This document shows positions 7,783 through 15,007 of a stretch of DNA of 36,370 nucleotides, piece by piece (the first letter of the stretch is position 1; every line of letters starts with the position of its first letter). The notes beneath the pieces were generated by a model that saw only the letters and a list, made by a program, of their open reading frames with translations, ran no database searches and had not been told where the DNA came from. The stretch comes from Cellvibrio mixtus subsp. mixtus J3-8 (lineage in GTDB: Bacteria; Pseudomonadota; Gammaproteobacteria; Pseudomonadales; Cellvibrionaceae). The position numbers and the translations under genes are program-made. The DNA lies in assembly GCF_000766945.1 (NCBI RefSeq), contig NZ_KN266216.1, positions 1-36,370 of the forward strand, in the 5' to 3' direction.

Positions 7783-8934
7783 TTACCCAAAAATATCCAT
7801 CTGTCCATTGCTATTTTCCTTCACCGGAATACTCAACGGTTTGCGGAAACGCGAACAATCCAATTCACCGTAACGCCGGCTTTTATCCAAACCATAACGT
7901 TTTAAACCTTTCATAAAACGCTGCCGGATCATATCGGCCCACAATCCTTCACCGCGCATGCGCGTGGCAAAATTTGCATCGTAATCTTTGCCGCCGCGCA
8001 TATCGCGGACGCGATTCATCACGCGTTCCGCACGCTCGGGAAAATGGGTTTGCAGCCATTCCTGAAAGAGCGGATTAATTTCCCACGGCAACCGCAACAC
8101 GGTGTAACCCGCGGCCGTTGCGCCGGCATCGGCAGCAGCGCTTAATACTTTTTCGATTTCCTGTTCAGTAATAAATGGAATGATCGGTGCTACGCTCACC
8201 ATTGTCGGAATACCTGCTTTGGTTAAACGCTCAATAGTTTGCAAACGCCGGGTTGGCGATGCGGCGCGCGGTTCCAAAATGCGTGAGATGCGGTGATCCA
8301 ATGTAGTGATTGTTATAGCCGCGGCCGCGAGGTTTTTTTTCGCCATGGCTTGCAGCAAGTCGATATCCCGTTCGATCAGCGCCGATTTGGTAATCATGCC
8401 CACCGGGTGATCGCACTCATGGAACACTTCCAGGCATTGGCGAGTAATTTTTAAGTCGCGCTCGCAGGGTTGGTAGGCATCAGTATTTACACCAAAGGCA
8501 ATCGGGTTCGGCTCGTAATTCTTGTGGGCGAGTTCGCGGCGCAATACTTCAGCAGCATTGGTTTTGGCGTAGAGCCGTGTTTCAAAATCAAGGCCCGGCG
8601 ATAAACCGAGGTACGCGTGGGTTGGCCGCGCAAAACAATAGATGCAACCATGTTCGCAACCGCGATAGGGATTAAGCGAAACACTAAAGGGAATATCCGG
8701 TGATTGGTTGCGACTGAGAATAGTCTTGGCCAATTCGGGGGTGACCAGGGTTGTTAATTCGGGATGGATATCCGTGTCATCCTCATAGGGCTTCCAGCCG
8801 TCATCCACTGTTTCGATCAATTGGGTTTCATAACGGCCAACAATATTAGTCACTGCACCACGCCCTTTATGGGCTTGGGGTTTGGCCGCGATCCAGTGTT
8901 CAGGGTGGATAAAATCCTGATCATCAAACACCAT
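7783..8934 (-). CDS. PA0069-family radical SAM protein, SOS-regulated
   Basis: This 383-residue radical SAM protein carries the iron-sulfur motif Cys93-x3-Cys97-x2-Cys100 in N-P-Y-R-G-C-E-H-G-C-I-Y-C, followed by the F-A-R-P-T-H segment typical of the PA0069/Rv2578c group, which is related to SplB-type enzymes. The reaction is not established; SplB relatives and SOS control make a DNA-repair role plausible. The promoter carries an almost perfect LexA box centred about 24 bases before the ATG. From memory, PA0069 in Pseudomonas aeruginosa also belongs to the LexA regulon, so the link looks conserved. The length and start fit the family. The call of family is firm, the function is inference. 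Confidence 0.9.
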   Translation of the reverse strand: MVFDDQDFIHPEHWIAAKPQAHKGRGAVTNIVGRYETQLIETVDDGWKPYEDDTDIHPELTTLVTPELAKTILSRNQSPDIPFSVSLNPYRGCEHGCIYCFARPTHAYLGLSPGLDFETRLYAKTNAAEVLRRELAHKNYEPNPIAFGVNTDAYQPCERDLKITRQCLEVFHECDHPVGMITKSALIERDIDLLQAMAKKNLAAAAITITTLDHRISRILEPRAASPTRRLQTIERLTKAGIPTMVSVAPIIPFITEQEIEKVLSAAADAGATAAGYTVLRLPWEINPLFQEWLQTHFPERAERVMNRVRDMRGGKDYDANFATRMRGEGLWADMIRQRFMKGLKRYGLDKSRRYGELDCSRFRKPLSIPVKENSNGQMDIFG

Positions 8935-8948
8935 AATCTCACCCCCAA

Positions 8949-8968
8949 TACTGTATATAAAAACAGTA
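8949..8968 (-). promoter_or_regulatory. LexA (SOS) box
   Basis: The 20-base sequence TACTGTATATAAAAACAGTA matches the LexA consensus CTGT-N8-ACAG exactly (CTGT 8951-8954, ACAG 8963-8966), including the flanking TA on each side and an AT-only core. It lies 15 bases before the start codon of the leftward radical SAM gene and should repress it until DNA damage. Confidence 0.93.
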
Positions 8969-9167
8969 TTGTGCGCCGGAGGTACTATTTAAGCAAGCAT
9001 CGTTTCAGGATGTTCAAAGCGGGCTGGAGGACGTCAGGCTCAGGGTTGCCCGGACCCGCAACCAGTTGCGAAGAATCGCACTGCCAGGAAACCCCGGCGG
9101 TGCGCGCAGGAAAAATCGGGCAGCCACGCTGGATTGCTGTCCGTTCGTCACGATGATCGCATATTCG

Positions 9168-9434
9168 CTAGCGATGCTTTAATCGCCGCTCGAGTTCTAT
9201 ATTTACCTGTTGATAATTCTTCGTTCGCTGTATCAACCACAACATGGGCAAATGCACCATGCTGGCCAATCGTAATAGCAAACTGATAAAGCCCGTTGCC
9301 ATTAATATCAGCCCCACTACCATAAAAAAGAGGGCCATCAACAACTTTTGGGGCGTATCGTTTGCCGGGCGGGGAACAGGCTGCGCATTAAAGCGAGCCA
9401 GCAATGACGCAATATCAAGATCATCCTTATCCAT
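9168..9434 (-). CDS. Small membrane protein, unknown function
   Basis: This 88-residue protein has a polar N-terminus of about 28 residues, a hydrophobic stretch at about residues 30-55 (one long or two short membrane helices), and a basic C-terminal tail with a likely amphipathic helix. A strong ribosome binding site, GGAAGGG, lies 5 bases before the ATG, which is the main reason I accept the gene. I do not recognise a family. It lies upstream of the SOS-controlled radical SAM gene in the same orientation, 233 bases away, and the LexA box between them suggests separate transcription. Confidence 0.6.
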   Translation of the reverse strand: MDKDDLDIASLLARFNAQPVPRPANDTPQKLLMALFFMVVGLILMATGFISLLLRLASMVHLPMLWLIQRTKNYQQVNIELERRLKHR

Positions 9435-9810
9435 AACCCTTCCTCACTGTAACAACTGACGAGATTCACCTTCCATCCTGGAAGGTACCGGTTCCTTCAT
9501 GATCAATGTAAGCCGTGGCCGGAATAAAATCTGTGAGAAATTGCCGTGGGAATGGGTAAGATTTTCCGCATCCAACGCATAGGCAAAGACGGCCCAGTGG
9601 GTTGTTCCGGCAAATATCCGCACCAGAAATCCCGCCCTTAAACTGCTCAGCACCAGTTTACGCAGCTTGCGCAAACTGGTGCGACGCGCGTTGCGCACAT
9701 CTACAAGATAAGCCCTGTGGTATCCGGTTGTTGCCACGCCACCACTGTCTGTGGCGGAACTTTCTTCTACAGATATCCAGCGTTTCTAATAAAGATAAAA
9801 GGTACTCGCT
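9435..9810. other. Intergenic region before the lichenase gene
   Basis: This 376-base stretch has no gene I can support. A leftward GTG frame at 9444-9737 lacks a convincing ribosome binding site and looks Arg/Leu-rich like off-frame translation. A strong hairpin lies at 9651-9681. The promoter of the rightward lichenase gene must lie here. Confidence 0.4.
9651..9681. other. Strong hairpin in intergenic DNA
   Basis: A 14-bp stem with one G/A mismatch, arms CACCAGTTTACGCA (9651-9664) and TGCGCAAACTGGTG (9668-9681), encloses a 3-base loop. No T-run follows on either side. It may be a protein-binding palindrome, an mRNA hairpin or a remnant of a repeat. It lies 130 bases before the lichenase start. 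Confidence 0.5.
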
Positions 9811-10995
9811 ATGTTTAAACTCAACCGCTTAACGGGCGTGCTCTTTGCGCTCGCCGCGACTATCGGTTTTACCAGTTCAACCCAGGCCAAGCCGTACAAG
9901 GCCGCCGAAATTTATTCCAAACAAACCTACAAGTACGGCCGCTACGAGATGCGTATGCAGGTCGCTAAAGGAAGTGGAGTCCTATCCACTTTCTTCACCT
10001 ACAAAAATGGTTCCGAACAAGCCGGCGTATTTTGGGAGGAGATTGACATTGAAATCTTCGGCAAAAACGACGCTACCCAATGGCAAAGCAACGTAATTAT
10101 CGGTACCAACCGCCCCACCACCAAAACCGAAGGCGTTCATACCATGCCTTATTCATTGGGGAATGGTTACAACACCTATGTATTGGAGTGGACACCCGGC
10201 TACATCGCCTGGTTTGTAAACGGTACCCAGGTACGCCGCATCAATGGTGGGCAGTTCGTAACCAGCCTGACCAGCCCGCAAGATATCCGCTTTAACCTTT
10301 GGGCGGCCAATATTGCCGAGTGGGTGGGCGCCTTTAACCCCAACATTCTGCCGGTGTACCAATTCGTGAATTACATCGAGTACAAGCCCTGGGTCGCAGC
10401 AACCAATAGTTTTGGCACCGGCTGGCGCGATGATTTCAACAGCTTTGATACCAACCGCTGGAATAAGGCCAACTGGACCTTCGGCGAAAACCTGGCCGAT
10501 TTTGAACCCAACAACGTAGTGGTAAAAAATGGCACGCTGATACTGGCACTGACCCGCGAGGGCCAAACGGGCTATAACGGCACCCCACCGGCGGACTCTG
10601 GTTCCGGCAATTCATCCAGCAGCGCGGCACCCGCAACCAGCATCCATATCGAAGCAGAAAATTATAATGAAGTAGGTGGCAGCGTGACGGTATCCGGTGG
10701 CACCGTCGGCTACATCGATTCGGGAGAGTGGTTCAAGTACCGTAATGTGAACATCCCCCAAACCGGCACCTACCGCGTGGAATACCGGGTTGCCTCAGCA
10801 CTCACCACTGCACAGTTCACACTGGATCGCGATGGCGTGGGCCTTGGTACCCTGAGTGTCCCCAATACCGGCGGTTGGGGCAACTACCAAACTATCTCGC
10901 ATAACATCTATTTGAATGCCGGTACACAAAACCTGGCGATTTACGCCAACAGCGGTGGCTTCAATATCGATTGGATTAAACTGACTAAAATTTAA
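9811..10995 (+). CDS. Secreted GH16 lichenase (1,3-1,4-beta-glucanase), circularly permuted, with CBM6
   Basis: This 394-residue enzyme should cut mixed-linkage beta-1,3-1,4-glucan outside the cell. Residues 1-26 are a signal peptide ending Thr-Gln-Ala. The catalytic motif E-I-D-I-E is at residues 77-81 (nucleophile Glu77, acid/base Glu81). In most GH16 lichenases the W-x-D-x-F-x-x-F-D...R-W strand segment comes first; here it comes last (about 205-250), after the Y-Q-F-V-N-Y strand. This is the circularly permuted order known from the Fibrobacter succinogenes lichenase. A short Ser/Gly linker (258-275) joins a CBM6 module (278-394) with the usual I-E-A-E-N start, Y-I-D-S-G-E-W-F-K-Y, and an I-D-W-I-K-L end. 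An AAGG site precedes the ATG. A strong terminator follows. Confidence 0.92.
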   Translation: MFKLNRLTGVLFALAATIGFTSSTQAKPYKAAEIYSKQTYKYGRYEMRMQVAKGSGVLSTFFTYKNGSEQAGVFWEEIDIEIFGKNDATQWQSNVIIGTNRPTTKTEGVHTMPYSLGNGYNTYVLEWTPGYIAWFVNGTQVRRINGGQFVTSLTSPQDIRFNLWAANIAEWVGAFNPNILPVYQFVNYIEYKPWVAATNSFGTGWRDDFNSFDTNRWNKANWTFGENLADFEPNNVVVKNGTLILALTREGQTGYNGTPPADSGSGNSSSSAAPATSIHIEAENYNEVGGSVTVSGGTVGYIDSGEWFKYRNVNIPQTGTYRVEYRVASALTTAQFTLDRDGVGLGTLSVPNTGGWGNYQTISHNIYLNAGTQNLAIYANSGGFNIDWIKLTKI

Positions 10996-11015
10996 TTAAT
11001 TGCTTTACAGCCTTT

Positions 11016-11055
11016 GGAGCCGGCAATGCTTTTGTTGCCGGCTCCGTTTTTATTA
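11016..11055 (+). terminator. Intrinsic terminator after the first lichenase
   Basis: A perfect 11-bp GC-rich stem, GGAGCCGGCAA (11016-11026) and TTGCCGGCTCC (11035-11045), is followed by GTTTTTATTATT. It starts 21 bases after the stop codon. It separates the two tandem lichenase genes, so the second needs its own promoter or read-through. Confidence 0.92.
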
Positions 11056-11107
11056 TTTTTGTTCGTCTATTTTATTGTTCACTCATTAGGTGTTATCGGG
11101 GTAAAAC

Positions 11108-12133
11108 ATGCGCAGTATTTTTATTATTTTGCTGGCACTGGCCGCAAGCTTCACGTCCAGTATCGTCACCGCCAAACCTTACAAAGGTGCGGAAATTTTT
11201 TCGAGCGATAGCTATCTCTATGGTCGCTACGAAATGCGCATGCGCGTCGCCAGGGCGAGCGGTGTTCTATCCACATTTTTTACCTACAAAGATGGTTCGG
11301 AAATCGGAAATACATTCTGGGAAGAAATCGATATCGAAATTTTCGGCAAAAATAATGCAACCGAATGGCAAAGCAATGTGATCCTTGGCAGTTCGCGCCC
11401 AACTATTAATAGCGAGCAACATCACACAAATGCCACCTCACTCGCCGACGCTTATCACACTTACGTATTGGAGTGGACGCCGGATTATGTGGCCTGGTTT
11501 ATCGACGGTGTAGAAATTCGTCGCATCAACGGCACCAGTACCGTTACCAGTCTCACCAATAAACAGAGTTTGCGCTTTAATATCTGGTCATCAGAATCCG
11601 CCGCCTGGGTTGGCCCCTGGGATGATTCGGTTTTACCGGTTTATCAATTTGTAAATTACATCGAATACAAAGCCTACAACACTGCCACCAAAACATTTGA
11701 AGGTGGCTGGCGCGATGATTTTGATACGTTTGATACCAAGCGCTGGAATAAAGCGAATTGGAGTTTTGATATGAACCGCGTGGATTTTGCACCGGAAAAT
11801 GCCTTGGTAAAAAATGGCATATTGGTTCTCGCACTCACCAAGGAAAATGCAACAGGTTATACCGGCACACCACCGGCTGATGAACCTGCCAGCAGTTCCA
11901 GTGCAAGTTCAGTTGCTGTTTCCAGTTCGGTGATGAGTTCAAGTGCAGCGAGTAGTGTAGTAAGCAGTGCAGTCAGCAGCCCGGTGGCCAGCAGTGCACC
12001 CGCAGCTTCATCAGCAGGCGCAAGTTCCGCAAAAAATAGCGGTAGCACTTCAGGCGGCGGTGGCGGATCATTTCCGTTAGCGGGATTATTTTTATTGTGT
12101 GGCTTGCTGTTTTTGCGCCGTACCAGCAAGTAA
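11108..12133 (+). CDS. GH16 lichenase, circularly permuted, with Ser/Ala linker and GlyGly-CTERM-like tail
   Basis: This 341-residue paralogue of the preceding enzyme has a signal peptide (1-22, ending Val-Thr-Ala) and the E-I-D-I-E catalytic motif at residues 73-77. It shows the same permuted order, with the W-R-D-D-F...R-W-N-K strand segment at about 201-245, after the Y-Q-F-V-N-Y strand. Instead of CBM6 it has a Ser/Ala/Val-rich linker (260-315), then five glycines, a hydrophobic helix and a terminal Arg-Arg (316-341). That tail fits GlyGly-CTERM sorting signals processed by rhombosortase in bacteria with type II secretion, so this copy is probably held at the cell surface while its neighbour is free or substrate-bound. 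GGGG 7 bases upstream is the likely ribosome binding site. A large duplication followed by tail exchange would explain the pair. Confidence 0.92.
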   Translation: MRSIFIILLALAASFTSSIVTAKPYKGAEIFSSDSYLYGRYEMRMRVARASGVLSTFFTYKDGSEIGNTFWEEIDIEIFGKNNATEWQSNVILGSSRPTINSEQHHTNATSLADAYHTYVLEWTPDYVAWFIDGVEIRRINGTSTVTSLTNKQSLRFNIWSSESAAWVGPWDDSVLPVYQFVNYIEYKAYNTATKTFEGGWRDDFDTFDTKRWNKANWSFDMNRVDFAPENALVKNGILVLALTKENATGYTGTPPADEPASSSSASSVAVSSSVMSSSAASSVVSSAVSSPVASSAPAASSAGASSAKNSGSTSGGGGGSFPLAGLFLLCGLLFLRRTSK

Positions 12134-12144
12134 TTAACGCTCTA

Positions 12145-12182
12145 ACCCCCCTTGGTTACGCGCCCCGTTTCAAAAGGGGGGA
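12145..12182. terminator. Hairpin between convergent genes
   Basis: CCCCCCTT (12146-12153) and AAGGGGGG (12174-12181) form an 8-bp perfect stem with a 20-base loop, directly between the convergent genes ending at 12133 (+) and 12183 (-). The loop is long and there is no clean T-run, so it is a probable but not typical terminator. Confidence 0.45.
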
Positions 12183-13319
12183 TTACGAATTCTGCTTGCG
12201 GAAATCAGCCGCCGACATTCCGGTATAACGTTTAAAAAACCGATGGAACGATGATTTACTGTTAAACCCGGATTCCAGCAAAATATCCAGAATGGTCATC
12301 TCGGCATTGTTTGCATCAAGCAGCATTTGCTTGGCTTTATTAACACGGTACTCATTTACAAATTCAAAAAAATTAGTATCAAAATGTTTGTTAATGATGC
12401 TCGATACTTCGCGGTAATGAATACCGACATGCCGCGCAAACTCTTCAATATTCAGGTTCTGTTTTAAATACAATTGCTGTTCTTCCATAGTGCGACGAAT
12501 ACGTTCAATCGCATCCTGGGATATTTCTACAGGAACAACCACTTCTTTTTCGACCGGTTTTTCTTTGGTCACTAATAACTCATGCGCATAGAGCAAGCTA
12601 TACACAAACAACGCATTAACCAATAAAAAAGTAATGTAGTTATCCGCAATACCAAATGTATCAGCCAATTGCACACCAACGGATTGGCCCAGTATGTGAA
12701 CCACCAGCGACCAACTCCAGTTCAAGGTAAAACCAATCGTCAATAACAGCAACCACAGCGGTGCCTGCAAACTGAATGTTGAATAAAATTCCTTTAATTG
12801 TTGTTTATAACGAAACACAACATAGGCCGCGGCAAAGGCATAAACCACGGCTACTATTTTCAGGTAATACCATAAAAAATTTACCAGCTGCACACCGGTT
12901 TCGGTTTGGCCAGTGGTGATAAAACGCAAGCGATCAGAATCCAGGCCGGAGGCGAGGATCACGACAATAACCGCCAATAAATTCAAACCGTGGAAGGCGT
13001 AAGCTCCACGCCAACGAAAGTCGGCCCGCGTAATAGCAACCACATAAAAAAATAAACACACACTTTTCCCAACCACTGCTGTGGCAAGCAGGACTGACAA
13101 TAGTATTTTTGCTGTTGCAGAACTGCTCTGGATGTAATCATTCCACAGCAGTAAATTACACAATGATGTTAATCCTACACCGACAAAAAAACCGCTCAGC
13201 AAGAGTGAAGCAATGGTTTTTTGTTTGGATAATAACCACTGGAAAATCACCAGCAGTACACACACCGCCAGGGTGAGGACGAGGATAAGGTCGTGGATAT
13301 TGAAGATTGGAGTTTTCAT
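12183..13319 (-). CDS. AraC-family regulator with N-terminal multi-spanning membrane domain
   Basis: This 378-residue protein has seven or so hydrophobic helices over residues 8-250, then an AraC/XylS DNA-binding domain at about 265-378. The second helix-turn-helix region contains I-L-D-I-L-L-E-S-G-F-N-S-K-S-S-F-H-R-F-F-K and ends with the typical T-G-M-S-A-A-D-F-R-K. Membrane-anchored AraC proteins of this type probably sense a signal at the membrane and act on DNA without being released; the signal is unknown. It converges on the second lichenase gene and diverges from arsJ with 100 bases between starts. Either could be its target, or neither. Confidence 0.88.
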   Translation of the reverse strand: MKTPIFNIHDLILVLTLAVCVLLVIFQWLLSKQKTIASLLLSGFFVGVGLTSLCNLLLWNDYIQSSSATAKILLSVLLATAVVGKSVCLFFYVVAITRADFRWRGAYAFHGLNLLAVIVVILASGLDSDRLRFITTGQTETGVQLVNFLWYYLKIVAVVYAFAAAYVVFRYKQQLKEFYSTFSLQAPLWLLLLTIGFTLNWSWSLVVHILGQSVGVQLADTFGIADNYITFLLVNALFVYSLLYAHELLVTKEKPVEKEVVVPVEISQDAIERIRRTMEEQQLYLKQNLNIEEFARHVGIHYREVSSIINKHFDTNFFEFVNEYRVNKAKQMLLDANNAEMTILDILLESGFNSKSSFHRFFKRYTGMSAADFRKQNS

Positions 13320-13419
13320 AGGCCGAAATGGTTATGTACTTTTTTGATCGCTATAGTCTAGCAGCAAAGCCATAAATCGATGATAAAATCCGGTATGCAC
13401 CGTAAACCTACCGAAAACC

Positions 13420-14625
13420 ATGAAAAACTCTGCGGCAATTCACCAATATTCCATCGTTACCGGCAACTACTGGGCTTTCACCCTGACCGACGGCGCTTTA
13501 CGCATGCTGGTGGTTTTGCATTTCCATCAATTGGGTTACAGCCCTTTGCATATTGCAGCGCTATTTTTATTTTACGAATTATTCGGGGTGATCACTAATT
13601 TGCTGGGCGGTTATCTGGGCGCACGCATTGGTTTGAATCGCACCATGAATATTGGTTTGGGTTTGCAGGTAATTGCGTTGGCAATGCTGGCGGCGCCTGC
13701 ACAGTGGTTAACGATTCCGTTGGTAATGGCTGCACAGGCACTCTCCGGTATCGCTAAAGATTTAAACAAAATGAGCGCAAAAAGCGCAATTAAACAATTG
13801 GTGCCGGATGACCAACAAGGCGCATTGTTCAAATGGGTAGCGGTGCTGACCGGCTCTAAAAATGCATTAAAAGGTGTGGGCTTCTTCCTTGGCGGGATAT
13901 TGTTGGCAATGGTGGGTTTCAAAGCCGCTGTAATATTAATGGCCGCCGTATTAACACTCGTATGGATCGCAAGCCTGATCCTTTTGCAACAGGATCTTGG
14001 CAAAGCCAAAAACAAACCCGGGTTTAATGAATTATTTTCCAAAAGCCGTGCAATCAATATGTTATCCGCCGCGCGCTTGTTTTTATTTTGCGCGCGCGAC
14101 ATCTGGTTTGTTGTTGCGCTGCCGGTTTTTTTAAGCAGCCAGTTGCAATGGACTTTTTGGCAGACCAGCGGCTTCCTCGCCGCCTGGGTTATTGGCTACG
14201 GTGTTGTGCAATCAATTACACCCGCCATTTTTCGCAACAATACCGGCACCGTACCGGATGGAAAATCCGCATTCTCATGGGCCATCGCATTAGCATTGGT
14301 GACAGCAGCAATTGCAGCGACGTTAGCAACAACATTACCGCAAGGTGTAGTTTTAATTGGTGGATTAATTATTTTTGGAATTGTCTTCGCAATTAACTCA
14401 TCACTGCACTCGTATTTAATTGTCAGCCATGCCAAAGAAGACGGCGTTTCACTGGACGTTGGTTTTTATTACATGGCCAATGCCATGGGGCGTTTGGCCG
14501 GTACGTTACTCTCGGGCTGGATTTATCAAACGGCGGGCTTGACCGTATGCCTGTGGGCAGCAAGTATTTTTATCTTATTTGCAGCCGTGCTCTCGTTGGC
14601 TATCCCGAAAATCACTTCACATTAG
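13420..14625 (+). CDS. arsJ: Organoarsenical efflux MFS transporter ArsJ
   Basis: This 401-residue MFS transporter closely resembles ArsJ. Recognised segments include G-N-Y-W-A-F-T-L-T-D-G-A-L-R-M-L near the start, the G-L-N-R-T-M-N-I-G-L-G-L-Q loop, A-Q-A-L-S-G-I-A-K-D-L-N-K-M-S-A-K, and R-D-I-W-F-V-V-A-L-P-V-F-L. ArsJ exports 1-arseno-3-phosphoglycerate, made from arsenate and glyceraldehyde-3-phosphate by a dedicated GAPDH normally encoded next to it. No GAPDH gene or ars gene is in this window, so it either uses a housekeeping GAPDH or has another role. There is no clear ribosome binding site before the ATG at 13420; it is used because the conserved N-terminus begins right after it. Confidence 0.9.
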   Translation: MKNSAAIHQYSIVTGNYWAFTLTDGALRMLVVLHFHQLGYSPLHIAALFLFYELFGVITNLLGGYLGARIGLNRTMNIGLGLQVIALAMLAAPAQWLTIPLVMAAQALSGIAKDLNKMSAKSAIKQLVPDDQQGALFKWVAVLTGSKNALKGVGFFLGGILLAMVGFKAAVILMAAVLTLVWIASLILLQQDLGKAKNKPGFNELFSKSRAINMLSAARLFLFCARDIWFVVALPVFLSSQLQWTFWQTSGFLAAWVIGYGVVQSITPAIFRNNTGTVPDGKSAFSWAIALALVTAAIAATLATTLPQGVVLIGGLIIFGIVFAINSSLHSYLIVSHAKEDGVSLDVGFYYMANAMGRLAGTLLSGWIYQTAGLTVCLWAASIFILFAAVLSLAIPKITSH

Positions 14626-15007
14626 TACTGCTTATAAAAATCCTGTTTTATTATGCTTTTAAGAGTTAACCGTCACTTTAACTTTTTTCCTTCATCGCCT
14701 CGCATTTACTGATTTTATAATTGGTAAACATTTTGCAACATTTCAATTTCAACACCGCAGCGCTTTGAAAAGGCCAGCGTTCTGAGTCGTTTTAAGAAAA
14801 CTAAAGCGACAGCAGCGCGCGCTTTTTACAAAGCTTGGCATTTTTTCCAAGTAGTTCAACCAAACGCATGGCTATTTGGAGTAGCGATATGGATTACAGA
14901 TCATATAAACATTGGTCACATAAACATTCGCGACATCAATAATTAAGAAAGCAGTTCCAGTCAGAACCGGATTGAAATTAATAACGCTATTTCAACAAGG
15001 AAACTCT
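14626..15007. other. Intergenic region
   Basis: About 380 AT-rich bases separate arsJ from the glycosyltransferase operon. An AT-rich inverted repeat (ATAAAA/TTTTAT at about 14635-14655) just after arsJ could act as a weak terminator. CTTGG/CCAAG flank a T-rich loop near 14834-14851. Only frames under 20 codons are present and I see no known RNA element. Confidence 0.35.

Noticed and set aside
8969-9167. Possible short gene between the LexA box and the small membrane protein
   Set aside because: The only leftward frame is about 45 codons from GTG with no ribosome binding site and looks like chance translation of GC-rich DNA.
9444-9737. Leftward 97-codon frame before the small membrane protein gene
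   Set aside because: It starts with GTG without a good ribosome binding site, has Arg/Leu-rich composition like off-frame translation, and no recognisable motif. The nearby hairpin also argues for non-coding DNA.
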